This document shows, piece by piece, positions 10,901 to 21,193 of a stretch of DNA of 64,000 nucleotides. A model generated the notes under the pieces. The model worked only from the letters and a program-made list of their open reading frames with translations, did not search any database and had not been told where the DNA came from. The DNA is from Gracilaria vermiculophylla (Eukaryota; Rhodophyta; Florideophyceae; Gracilariales; Gracilariaceae): positions 958,008-1,022,007 of the forward strand of contig JAHNZQ020000016.1 in NCBI GenBank assembly GCA_019155205.2, in the 5' to 3' direction. Position numbers and translations under genes: made by a program. Each line of letters starts with the position of its first letter. Position 1 is the first letter of the stretch.

Positions 10901-12619
10901 TTATCCAAAACGCCAACGGGAAAGAAAGATCCGATGGAGAATGGTTGAAATGCTGTGAACCTGGAGAAAAGTATAGTGGACTCCCTAAGGTGATGGCGCT
11001 TGTCGAGGATGAGAAAGAAGTTCTCTCCATTACCGTAGTGGAGTTCCTGAAGGAACAGAGTACGGATGCGTACTGCAAGGAGTGCCTCGCCACTGTGAGG
11101 AGTATGACATCGTCATTCGACATCGACCGAGACGGCGTACTTGTACGCCGCGCCCCTCTGGATAGAGCCCTCCAAAAGGTGGTACCAACGAAGTTACGGG
11201 CGAGGGTGCTGTATCTTTCGCGCTATCCTAGCCTCGCCGGGCACCCTGATGGATCGTGAATATACTTCACCATGCGGAGGGAATTCTACTGGCCGAACAT
11301 GGCTAATGACACCTTCCAAACGGTCGCGGATTGCTACTCCTGCGCCGCCGCTGGGGAGAGTATACAGAAACACCGGACGCCACTCACTCTGTTCCCACCT
11401 TCACGACCGTTGGAGTTGGTGGCCATGGACATTTTGGGCCCTCTCCCCAAGACGGAGCGAAGGCACCGATTTATGATTTATCCTCGGGATCACGGATCGT
11501 TTCTCGACGATCACGCGTGCCATCTCCCTCCGGAGCACCACTGCAGCAGTGATCGCCAACGCCTTTCTGAAGCATTGGGTTTACCCTTACGGGATACCGT
11601 TTTACCTCCTTACGGATAATGGCCCCCAGTTTGCGGCGAAGCTCTTCCGCGCCGTCTTCGGAATGCTGGGGATGAAACAGCTGTTTACAACTGTCTATCA
11701 CCCCCATACAAACGGACAGGCGGAGAGGTTCAACAAAACCATCCCCTCGAGGCTGAAGCACTACGTCGCGGACCACCAGAAGGATTGGGACGCATATGTG
11801 GGCCCCCTCACGTATGCATACAACCTGCAGGTGCACCGCTGCACAGGGACCGCTCCTCTTCATCTTGTGCTCTCGCGCATCCCGCCAAGTGCCGTCATTG
11901 CGGCACGCGCCACTGCGCACCCGGCGGAAGGGCCACAGGCACCGATAGCGGCGCAAGCCAAACGCTCCATCCTAAGGCGGTATCAGAACGCACTCTCTTT
12001 CACAAAGGGGAGACTCAATTCCTCGCAGAGAAGATATAAACAGGACTTCGACCGAAAGGTGATGGAAGGCCCTCATCTGAAAGAAGGCGACGAGGTTTTC
12101 CTCGAAAAACCCGGGGAAACATCCGACGAACCGCCAGACGTCACTTGCAAGTTAGCGTCGATCACCTCAGAGCCCGACAAAGTCCTGGCCACCTGTAAGG
12201 ATACTGTCGCCGTTGAGGTGAATGGGCTCAGAGACGTCGTTTCGCGTGATAAGGTGACGAAAGTCCCGACGCCCAGCCGCTCAGGAATGCCCGCCACCCC
12301 ACCTCAGGGACGGCGCGCGGAACTTCCTCATCCGACCACCTCAGCTGCGACGACACCGCTGGAGACTGGGAACCGCATTACCGCTGTTGGTGGACCATTA
12401 CCGGAGGCTCCCGATGCCATCCTGATCCCTGAGGATGACATCCTCTGCGCGGTGGACCATATCGTCTCACACCGACAGACCTCTGCAGGAATACTGTACA
12501 GCCTCCGATGGTATTGGTTCACCTCGAAGGACGACACGGAAGAACCTCCGGAACATATCCCGGAGAAATTGCTTAGGCGATACCACGCCAATCTGGTGCG
12601 GAAACGCCTCTCCACATAG
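10834..12619 (+). pseudogene. Integrase with C-terminal chromodomain, E1
   Basis: Integrase joins the cDNA to the host chromosome. The zinc-binding part (HHCC) lies near 11230-11345 (MRREFYWPNMAND, then CYSC). The core has MDILGPLP near 11430 (first Asp), LLTDNGPQF near 11610 (second Asp) and GQAERFN near 11715 (Glu). The frame 11549-12619 is open for 356 codons; upstream parts are in another frame. The tail (about 12447-12600) reads as a chromodomain (LRWYWF, then EKLLRRYHANL), which places the element among chromoviruses; in that group the domain can guide integration to marked chromatin. The stop is TAG at 12617-12619. Confidence 0.87.
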
Positions 12620-12862
12620 TCGCTTCCGTTTCGGAAAGGGGGCGGAGGCCCCCAACCGGAGATGTTTCTCGTCTTCGCGGTCTATCCCCTACCTACAGTT
12701 ATCTTTTTCGCCTCCAGGATGATGTTGCTTGCTTTTCGCATGCTACAACGTCGGCACTTCGAGTCGTTAAGCACGCGGCCACGGCCTAAGTCATATTGGA
12801 ACTACCGTTTATGGAGCTTCTGCTGCACCCGAAGGATCTTTTATTTGTCAGGATCCTATCAC

Positions 12863-14081
12863 CTACAGGTCAGCGAAGCGTGTTGAACACTGCGCTTCGC
12901 GGCGCGCTTTTGCCGTGAGCGCTTGGCTATCGAAGAAGTCCGACGGGCTTTCCTTGATGGCCGCCATCGAGGCTCGGTCTGCATGGGCCTTGTGGAGCTC
13001 TTAGACCCAAGCACGCCCCTTGCGCAGAGCCTCTACAGGAGAAGCCGGAGCAGGACGGCCTGTCACCAGACACGCCTGCACCAACTCCTGGAAAGCAGCC
13101 TCCACAGCCCCAGAGGAGACTCCTCCCGGCGGTGCACCCGATGCGGCCACTTCCGTTGACGGCGCAACAACCGCCACCAAAGGAGCCGCGGACAGCGGAC
13201 TAGATGGGACAGGGGCTCCCCTACGGGGTTCCACAGGTTCCGCAGTGGAGGTCGGCAAAGCCAAGGACGGAGTCGGTGACACCAGAGGTGACGGCGGTGC
13301 GGGAACTGGAACGCTCCACAGGCGAGGCTGAGGAATAGGCGCAGGGACGCCCCGTCCCCAATTGATTTTGGTTTAGCCGGTAGAGGGGATCTCATGGGGG
13401 ATCGAAGGGAAACACCACGAGAGCAGAGCGTCCATCGGCAATGCTTCCGGGTCGCCCCGCTCTTTGCTGTGAGCTCTCCTTGTGGAGCAGTACCTGAAGT
13501 CGCGCCTGAATCTCGCGTTCTTCCGCGCACTTCAAGTATGGAGTATCCCAGTATCCCACCGTGGTTAGAGCATTGTCACCGTGCACCGGAGTGTCGATCC
13601 AGTGAGTGCAATAGACATCCACCCGGTTCCGCTTCTGGTCGTTCCACGCAACCTCCAGTATGGTGCGGAATCGCATCGCCCGGAGGTATGGGCCGAAGTG
13701 GTGAATGTAATCCTCTACGGGGCACGGGAGGCTTACGCGCCTGTCGTGGAACGGGACAAAGACCCACATGGCGCGATGATTGAAATGCTCTTTTGGACGG
13801 AACGGCGCACCGGTCGAGTTGTGGTACACCTCAGGATTCGATAGAGACGTAGGCGCCGGAGTTGGAGAAGACATGCCGAAGGTGTAGGAAGCCGGATGGA
13901 TGGTGACCAAACGCGTGGTAGCACCTGAAAAGAGCGATCTGACGCCACTTGGGACGCGGCACGTGGTTATACGACCGACTGGAGAGGGAGCCTCGTCAAC
14001 CCGCTTTTGTGGAATTCGAGGAGAAGCCGGGCGACCGGAATCAGGCGAGGTATGGAGCTCCATAGCTTGGCCTAGGTTCAT
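12863..14081 (-). pseudogene. Antisense gene of the E1 family, deleted copy
   Basis: Lies between the chromodomain end of pol and the 3' LTR, on the strand opposite to gag and pol. The ATG at 14081 is conserved with E2 (MNLGQAMELHTS here, MNLHLAIELHTS there). It is open for 229 codons to a TGA at 13392-13394. It contains the conserved block FHDRRVSLPCPVEDY, followed by HHFGPYL. Relative to E2 about 0.9 kb is deleted near 13340-13390. The Pro/Ser/Ala-rich hinge then follows (13282-13001), with a tail SQALTAKARREA and a TAG at 12863-12865. Function unknown and no family recognised. Protein-level conservation against E2 argues that it was a real gene (see findings). Confidence 0.7.
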
Positions 14082-14579
14082 ATCCAGTGGAGGCCGATGG
14101 GGGTGCAGACGAGAGGATTATGAGACTTGCACCTTCATGGAAATTGAATGAATGGACGCGATGAAGCGGGTGCTTCCCAAAGAAGAATTCTCTAAGGAAT
14201 CGGAGTTGCAAGTGCCTCAAGGGAGTCGGTGTCCCGTTTGGACTGACCCACGCTCCGGCCACGGAGCTTGCACGCCTGCACCATGCACTCCACGCTGGAG
14301 CGCGCAAAAGCCCACGCCGCCGACTGGGGCGGCAGCACCAACAGGGTACGCCAAGAAGGAGGAGACACAGCCGGGTTAAGGAGGAGCAGGGCCCGCAAAC
14401 ATCGCAAGAAATAATGGAAAAGCCAGCGGTGGTACGCCGCGCAGGAGTATGAACGTATGAAGGAACGCCTGAAGGAGAGAACGGGCGAACCGCCGGAGGC
14501 CGCACGTGCCGCAACACCGATAGGAGCCACCCCAGAGATCAAGAAAGCGGAAGATGCACCTCGAGGACGTGGTGCTATT

Positions 14580-14593
14580 TAGGAAAGGGGGTT
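14580..14593 (+). promoter_or_regulatory. Polypurine tract of E1
   Basis: AGGAAAGGGGG directly before the 3' LTR start TGTATTACAG, the expected primer for plus-strand synthesis. Confidence 0.7.
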
Positions 14594-15146
14594 TGTATTA
14601 CAGTGGCTCCTAAGGAAATATGGTGGTTTGGCTTTATGGTATACTATTCCTAAGGAGGGCTCGTATTTTATTAGCTGGGCCACGTGGTGCATAATCTCAC
14701 CCACTTGCGCTACAGTATCCTTGAGGAACGATAGAGTTATTATTTATTTTAGTTAATTTATGAAGGAAATCAGTACAGTAGCGAGACCTGCCGAGGCGGG
14801 CTTCCGGCTTGATTCTCAATCTGCCGGTTGAGCTCTACCTCTGGGGAAGTTAAGACAAGCACCCTTGAGCCTTCGTCTACTTTTCCGGTTGGATTCTCTT
14901 GTCGATCAACGCAGGTTTCTAAGCCCCCGATCCCCAGGTCGCATCGTAGCAGCGCCTGTAGGAGCATTGTCCGCCCAGTGAACCTCCCGCTTCGCTTGGT
15001 GTTTGCGGATCCCCTTAAGGACCTCCCTTGGCTCACGACAGCGGATATCGGAGACCACTTTTAGGAACACGCGCCTTTGGAGTCAACAATAACTCCTAAC
15101 GGACGTTGTGCTTTACTATCTCGAGAAGAGGTCTGACAGTACCACA
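14594..15146 (+). repeat. 3' LTR of E1
   Basis: 553 bp, TGTATTACAGTGG...TACCACA. Clearly diverged by scattered substitutions from the 5' LTR at 5090-5644, so the insertion is old. Confidence 0.9.
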
Positions 15147-17182
15147 TCATTTGATATCGTTTCTGAGCTGAACGTATTAGACACATTCTGTGCCCTTGCA
15201 TTGTCCCTTATTTTCAACATTTATGCAGTAGAAGCGAAGAGGAGAGAAACAACGGCCATGCGGTTTGGGAGTTCACTTTATGTTTGGAATTGCTTAACAG
15301 CGATGCACTCATAGATGGGCTTTTATGCAAAGTACAGAAGCACGGAGTGTGCATTTCCAGTCACGATTTCTACGGTTCTCAACAGGATCCACAACCACTC
15401 TCGTTATTGGCCGTAGCCGCTTTAAAGTCAAATGTGCGCCAATAAGGTCAACTCTTTTGCTTTACGCTATTAATGTAACGTTGAGCAAAGTAGAAACATA
15501 ACGAACTGACGACCAATCTTTTCTTTGGTTGGCCAGTAAAGGCTTTATCTTTACGCTGCTATATTGGCGATTCGTTTTTAAGTTCAAAAGAGTTAATCCT
15601 CTCATGCGAATTTCACAGTAGCAGCTCATATACGGGAATACCCTAAAAAATGGGCGTGCATTTCAAGTGAGTCTTTGGAAAAAACATAAGTTTGAAACGC
15701 CTTGTATCATTCAGATGCGTATTTGTTTCTGTTATGTGTTGGACACCAATGTGGGGAAGGTTTTGCGGCATGTAGGAGCCACTTTGAATTGCTTACAGTA
15801 GTGCACCAGTAAAATGTTGGAGTAGTTCGCCTGCCATGTTATAGTATCGTTTTGCTTCCGTACGGTCCGCGGCATCATCTTTCGTTTCTGATGGTGTTTC
15901 GCTGATTTTCATGGGTCGTATTGAGTATGGCTACTTTTTCATTGATGTGTCCACGTTACAGTTGTCATGTTATGTAATGATGAACATTTTAAACTGGATT
16001 TTTTCCTTGTTAATTGAAGTTTTTGTTTTTCCTGATTTCACTATGAAATCGAATTATATTGATATATCTTTCGGCGATGAGCATTTAAACAGCATGTTTT
16101 GCTAGAAGAAGAAAGATATTCCCATGCTTGTCTCTTCTCGGAAGTAGTTGGCTCACACCTGGTATTTTTCAAATTCAGCACTGTCAAGGAGCCAACCATT
16201 TCTAGGTGATACCCATGGTCTTCCAGCTTCATTGATTCCATATGAGATATTAACGAGCTTCCGCAGAAAGCCATGTTTCCTGTAACACTAAATGTGTGAC
16301 CTGACTAATACGTCGCATAATATAGGGCCGTTTAGTAGCAAGACGCCCTTCATGTTTACATGCTGTAGTTTGAAATACATCCTTAAGGTCAAAGACAGTA
16401 GCAGTCAAATGAATTGAAATATTGCACTGATGTAATCGTTTTGAATGTTGCCTTTTACTTTGTCTCTACTAACGTGAGACCAGAAGCGCACTTTCAGGCA
16501 TTTCAACCCTTTTTCTTCTGACTTGACTTTTTAGAAAAGATATGCTGGCTGCTTACGTTTTTGTTTAGGTAGCATTCGCGTTTTAGTGCCTCCTCGTATA
16601 TCTTCTTTCATAATTTCTCACTTTCTTCCTCAACCAAGTGTTCTAATACCCATGATAGAGCACAATATGTTTTATTTCTCCTGGCTTACCCTCCACCAGT
16701 TACCCTCAATATTTCGTAAAATAGTATTTCTCAATTCTACTATAAGCATGTTTCCTCTTACTATGTTGGATTTTCAATCATTATTTTCTCAATAAGTTTT
16801 GGGGGTTCTCTATGTCGAGTCTTTGACAGAAACGCTTCTTGTGCAAGTGGCTACCCATCAGAGTTCGTGTTGTCTTCTAGTTCAGATATAATGAACACTA
16901 TTTGCTTCGGATTGATGCAACGCTCAAGTTCCTGATCATTTTCGAGCCACCGAGTATCAGTATCTATCCGATAGGTTAAGTCTGATACTACACAGGGTTT
17001 TGCGTATTATTGTAACTGTCTTTTATCACGTCTTGGTTTCTTTTTAGCGCTTGAGATGTTTTTTGTTTGTTTTTTACTTTCCAATATTTTTTACTTTGCC
17101 GCCTAGTTTTTCATCTTTTCACGCTTTTTTGGGTTTTTCTCGACTCGGATCCACCATTATACACACCGTTCTACCTCAAACC
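15147..17182. other. No gene seen
   Basis: AT-rich with short frames on both strands. A phrase like a Tc1 end (GTTTGAAACGCCTTGTAT near 15692) hints at old transposon debris. Nothing else recognisable. Confidence 0.45.
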
Positions 17183-17463
17183 AACAATCTGTTTCAAAAT
17201 CATACCACGTTGGTGTCAAAATAAAATAATGGTGATTTTGGTACTATACGGCTACAAAATTGAGTTTCAAAATCAGCTCAAGTCCAAAGACCGTTTCAAA
17301 CGCATAATATCTTTATCAACCTAAAGTTTCTTTTGGCGACTCAGTAACTAATTTTTCCACCTTTTTGCTGAATAACGCTAGTACAGCGTCTAGGCATTGA
17401 ATTGATGTAGCCATTAATTGTCAAAACTGAGGTATTGTCCCGGCAATTCTTAATACAGTTTTT

Positions 17464-18168
17464 TCAATCGAAACCTGTGCTAAACTGCCTGCCATGGCCA
17501 TAAACCATTTTTGATAATATACCCCATATATTTTCAATGGAATTAAGGTCCGATGAGCGCACTGGCCATTTCATGACCAGAATATTTGCTTCTCGTAGCC
17601 AGTCTGACACCAATTTAGATTTGTATACAGGGGCATTATCTTGTTGAAAAACGAAATTTTCTCCGTGTACACAATATCCAAAAGGTAGCATGTACTTATA
17701 AAGATTTTCTTGGTAGTGTGCACAGTCCATATTTCCATCAATAAAGGCAGTTCCTGTTTTTCCATACTTTGATATGAAGTACCAGCCCATACCATTACAC
17801 AACCGCCTCCAAAATGTGTCGCATAAAATTCTGAACGTTTTTTTTAAGATCATGCCAGTAATACTAAAGACAATCTGGACCATCTACATTAAAAAAATTC
17901 ATCAAAAAATATGACTTTATTTCATTGATCTTTTCAGTGCAGCATGTTTGCACAACAAGAAGTTCTTCTTTGCTTATGATAATCTTCTAGAAAGAAATTT
18001 ATAAATTTTCTTCATCCTTTTATACTTGAACAAATATTTCTTATTAATTTCACTTCATATTGTTGATTTAGATATATTGAGGTTTTAGTTTTTTGCAACA
18101 TTCTTACACAATTTTTTTTTTTCACACGGATCCCATTTAATACCGTGCTTATCTGCAGGACTGAGAAG
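17464..18168 (-). pseudogene. Tc1-like transposase, middle and catalytic part (copy B)
   Basis: The open part 17883-17464 holds FQQDNAPVYKSKL and SSDLNSIENIWG with 34 residues between Asp and Glu, as in copy A. Upstream (18168-17884) the sequence matches the linker of copy A (SPADKHGIK near 18150 against SPSDKRGIK in A) but with frameshifts. The rest of the protein lies beyond the inserted retrotransposon at 26061-26242. Confidence 0.82.
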
Positions 18169-18368
18169 TGTAAAAGTAGGCTCTTACCAAAACAAAACTG
18201 ACTTAACAAACTGGAGGCCCACTCCTCCTAGTAGTTCGAACCTTCTAAACGTTCGCATCTTATACTAAAGTAGACGTCCGATCTTGAATGTTAGATTCTG
18301 AATTCAAACATTCAAGACCGTTCCCATAAATGCAATGTTAAAGTTCGTACTACGACCATTCTATTGCA
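18169..18368 (-). repeat. 3' LTR of the nested chromovirus
   Basis: 200 bp. On the plus strand it starts TGTAAAAGTAGG and ends TCTATTGCA; on the minus strand it starts TGCAATAG and ends TTTTACA. Pairs with 25861-26060. Confidence 0.92.
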
Positions 18369-18382
18369 CTCACCCTCTCTTA
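18369..18382 (-). promoter_or_regulatory. Polypurine tract of the nested chromovirus
   Basis: Minus strand AAGAGAGGGTGAG, immediately before the 3' LTR start TGCAATAG. Confidence 0.7.
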
Positions 18383-19206
18383 GGACTTGACGACCGCGGC
18401 AAGTTTTCAAATTTCTTAATGAGTTCCGTACAGTGTGGTAATTCATTCTTTTTCATCCAAATTGCTTCTTCTTCAGAATTGCCTTTAAACTGGACGAAGT
18501 ATTGTCTTCTGCGATTTTGCTTGCGAGTGTTAACAATAGCAATCACATCTTGTTCCACCGTACCTTCAGCATCAATGACTACCAATAGTGAACTTTGATC
18601 ACCCTCTCTACGATTGAACTTTTTCAATCGTGAAATATGAAAAACGTTATGTGCTCTCTTTATCGTCGGAGGTAGTTCAATTCTGTACGTCACTGGTCCC
18701 ATCCCTTCCTTGATGGCAAATGGTTTCATAAACTTTGGTTGCCACTTCGTAGCAAGGCCAGGCTGCTCTTAAGCACTTGTCCTGTCTACCTTCAGCAACA
18801 TCAAGTCCCCTGCCTTAAACTCTACATGCTTTCGTTTCTTGTTGGCGTAAAAACTCTGCCGTGCGATGGCATCCGCTATATTGTCCTTGGCTACTGAACA
18901 AAACGCCTTTCGCTTTTCCAAGTAGTCGACTGCTGCAGGGCAGACACTATTCGTTTTCGGAAACTTTCTGGAAAGCTCTGACACAGGCACGTGATCTGAG
19001 TCAACTTCAAACGGAGAAATTCCTGTACTCTTGTTCGGAGTAGAGTTGTAGTGAAATTTAAATTCACTCACCATGCAGTCCCAATCTTCGGGATTCTTCT
19101 GTACAGTGCCTCTGATCATTGCCGAAAGGGTTCTTATCATGTTCTCCGACTGTCCATCCGTTTGCGGATGTCCCTCGGTAGCCATGTTCAAGTTCACACT
19201 GATCAT
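18370..19206 (-). pseudogene. Integrase C-terminal part and chromodomain (nested chromovirus)
   Basis: The piece 19206-18769 has HPQTDGQSENMIRT (catalytic Glu helix) and the HYNSTPNKSTGISPFE motif typical of Ty3/gypsy integrase, ending in a GDLMLLK box. After a stop near 18769, the piece 18729-18370 has the GPVTYRIELPP and VFHISRLKKF motifs and then a chromodomain (RRQYFVQFKG, then EEAIWMKKNEL). One nonsense position separates the two pieces. Confidence 0.87.
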
Positions 19207-20286
19207 CTTCGTAATTTCTTTGAATTAATGAGACTTGAAAAGCTTCTCTCTATCCAGAATGATAGTCTTAGGCACCCCATGTTTCGAAAACAATCTATCG
19301 AACAGTATTTTCACAACTTCCGTAGAGGTCAATGTCTTCTTCTTCGGAATAAAAATAGCTCTCTTCGAAAGTTTCTCTACGACAACAAGTACTGAATTTG
19401 TCCCTGTGGGATTTATCGGAAATTCTTACACAAAATCCATTGAGACGACATCTCAACCTGCTTCCGGTACGCGATGCGGCTGTAGCTTCCCACTCTACAT
19501 CGCCGTTGCCTCTCTGTTGAACTGACACTCTCGACAAGTTCTTACAAATTCTTGGATATCTGCGAACATTCGCTTCCAGTAGAAGTGTTGAGCACAGAGC
19601 AAATATGTCTTCTCCCATCCGAAATGCCCTGGTAGATGGAACTCTTTCGCTATTGCCTCGTGAAGACCTCTACTTCGTGGAACACCTACACGCCCCGACG
19701 TACCTCTGGCCTTCCAGTAAATTAGACCTTCCTGAAAAGAATAATTTTTGATGTACATCGCTGTTTTCTTGTTGGGTGGTTCCCTACCACCTCGAAGAAC
19801 AATCAGGATGTTCTGCGTCCATGAGTCGTTCTCGTAACCCTCTCGAATCGCCAAATGTAATTGTTTCTCGTGTAAACAAAGGGCCTTAAATGTCGGGTGA
19901 CATTCATACAGTCTACTCAAGGCATCTGCCGCTCCATTCCTTGAGCCTTTGAGGTGCTCCACTCGGAATGAGTAACACTGTAATTCGTCCAGCAATCTCC
20001 TTTGTCTTCCTGAGAGCTTCGATTTCGTCTGTAAGTACTTGATAGGCTCGTGATCTGTGCGTATCATGAATGGGCGATCTTTTAGATACCCTGACCATTT
20101 GCGTAACGCGATCATAATTGCCAACAATTCCTGATCTCCTGTATCCCACCTTGTCTCAGCCTCCGATAGGCGATGAGATAGGAATGCAACTGGTTGACCC
20201 TTCTGTTCCAAGGTTGCGTCTACAGCGTACTTTGACGCATCGGTGGTCAAAACGAAAACTCCTTCCGAGGTTGGATGACGTAGCAC
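19207..20286 (-). pseudogene. RNase H and integrase N-terminal part (nested chromovirus)
   Basis: Open from 20286 to 19495. RNase H motifs: LTTDASKYAVDATL, GDQELLAIMIAL, MIRTDHEPIKYL and GAADALSR. Then the integrase zinc-binding domain (HLPGHFGWEKTY, CRECQFNRE). The integrase core between 19495 and 19207 is readable only in pieces because of frameshifts. Confidence 0.87.
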
Positions 20287-20582
20287 AAGTGCTGTTGTTA
20301 GCTGTCACTTCAACTCTTCAAACGCACGCTTCTGTTTGTCTCCCCATTCAAAGATCTTCGTGCGGAGTAAGTCGGTGATTTGTTGCGCAACTCGCGCGAA
20401 ACCTTTCATAAACTTTCTGTAGAAGTTTGCAAGACCTACGAACTTTTGTACTTCCTTCACTGATGGCGTTGTAGGCTACTTTTCTACAGCTTGCACAAGC
20501 CTCTGCTGCGTGTGAACTCCTTTGGAGTTGATGTTGAAGCCCAGGTAGTCAACCTCTGTCGCACCAAAATCACTCATGCTAG

Positions 20583-20640
20583 TGTCTATTGACCAGGCCG
20601 TTCGCCTCATATGAGGCAGTCGTTTGCCTCATATGAGGCA
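20583..20640 (+). repeat. Left terminal inverted repeat with doubled palindrome
   Basis: Begins TGTCTATTGACC and contains GCCTCATATGAGGC at 20604-20617 and the full 16-bp palindrome TGCCTCATATGAGGCA at 20625-20640. Partner of 23451-23508. Confidence 0.85.
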
Positions 20641-20814
20641 GACTCGATTGAGGAGTTGTGATTAAAAAAACATTAAATTTTTCGTTTTGGCCCGGCGCGT
20701 TACCCGCATGACGCATACATTGCTGGCATATTTGTGCTCCCTACTCTATTCTATGTCTTCCATCCCATCAACTCTACTTTACATAGGTCAGATTCACTCT
20801 TCAGCACCAGCACG

Positions 20815-20886
20815 GGAGTGGTAGCCTAGTTGGTAGGCTGCCACTTTGCGAAGCTGAGGTTGCGAGTTCGACGCGCTGAGTTTCTA
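20815..20886 (+). ncRNA. tRNA-like Pol III promoter module (SINE head or tRNA relic)
   Basis: TAGCCTAGTTG at 20822 fits the A box (TRGYNNARNNG) and GTTCGACGC at 20866 fits the B box (GWTCRANNC). Their 44-base spacing is that of a tRNA. The D stem AGCC/GGCT pairs. The anticodon, T and acceptor stems do not pair properly, so it is not a working tRNA gene. It sits in the non-coding arm of the piggyBac-like element, downstream of and opposite to the transposase. Confidence 0.5.
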
Positions 20887-21193
20887 TCAGAAACTCGAAA
20901 ATTCCTTCGGGAACTCGACCAATTCTTAATAATGCGACTGTCTGCAGTAAGTCTTAGGACGCCCACTTGAACATGAGAAAGCATACGGTGACATCTCATA
21001 AAGGGGAATTACGTCAAGACTAGTAGTTGCCGAGCAAATTTAATGATGGAGGCGAATTGGTAGGGGGCTATGTCAAGAACTGCAAAAGAAAAGAAAGAAG
21101 ACTTTGTTTGGTCTTTTGATATTTATTTAATCAGCCTGACAACATTTGTCAGTCACGGTCAACGGACCATAGCAAGTAGTAATGAACTAACAT

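Larger units (their letters stand above)
5090..15146 (+). mobile_element. Ty3/gypsy chromovirus-type LTR retrotransposon E1
   Basis: About 10.06 kb between two direct LTRs (5090-5644 and 14594-15146). Order on the plus strand: LTR, primer site, gag, protease, reverse transcriptase, RNase H, integrase, chromodomain, a stretch with an antisense gene, polypurine tract, LTR. Integrase downstream of RT identifies Ty3/gypsy. Stops and frameshifts in gag and pol, a 309-bp insertion (7356-7664) and a roughly 0.9-kb deletion in the antisense gene relative to copy E2 show a dead copy. The 5-bp flanks of the two LTRs do not match, so no target duplication is visible. Confidence 0.92.

Noticed and set aside
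20883..20925. Hairpins around GAGTTTCTATCAGAAACTC as a terminator
   Set aside because: Bacterial-type terminators do not apply in this eukaryotic context, and there is no gene end nearby in that orientation.
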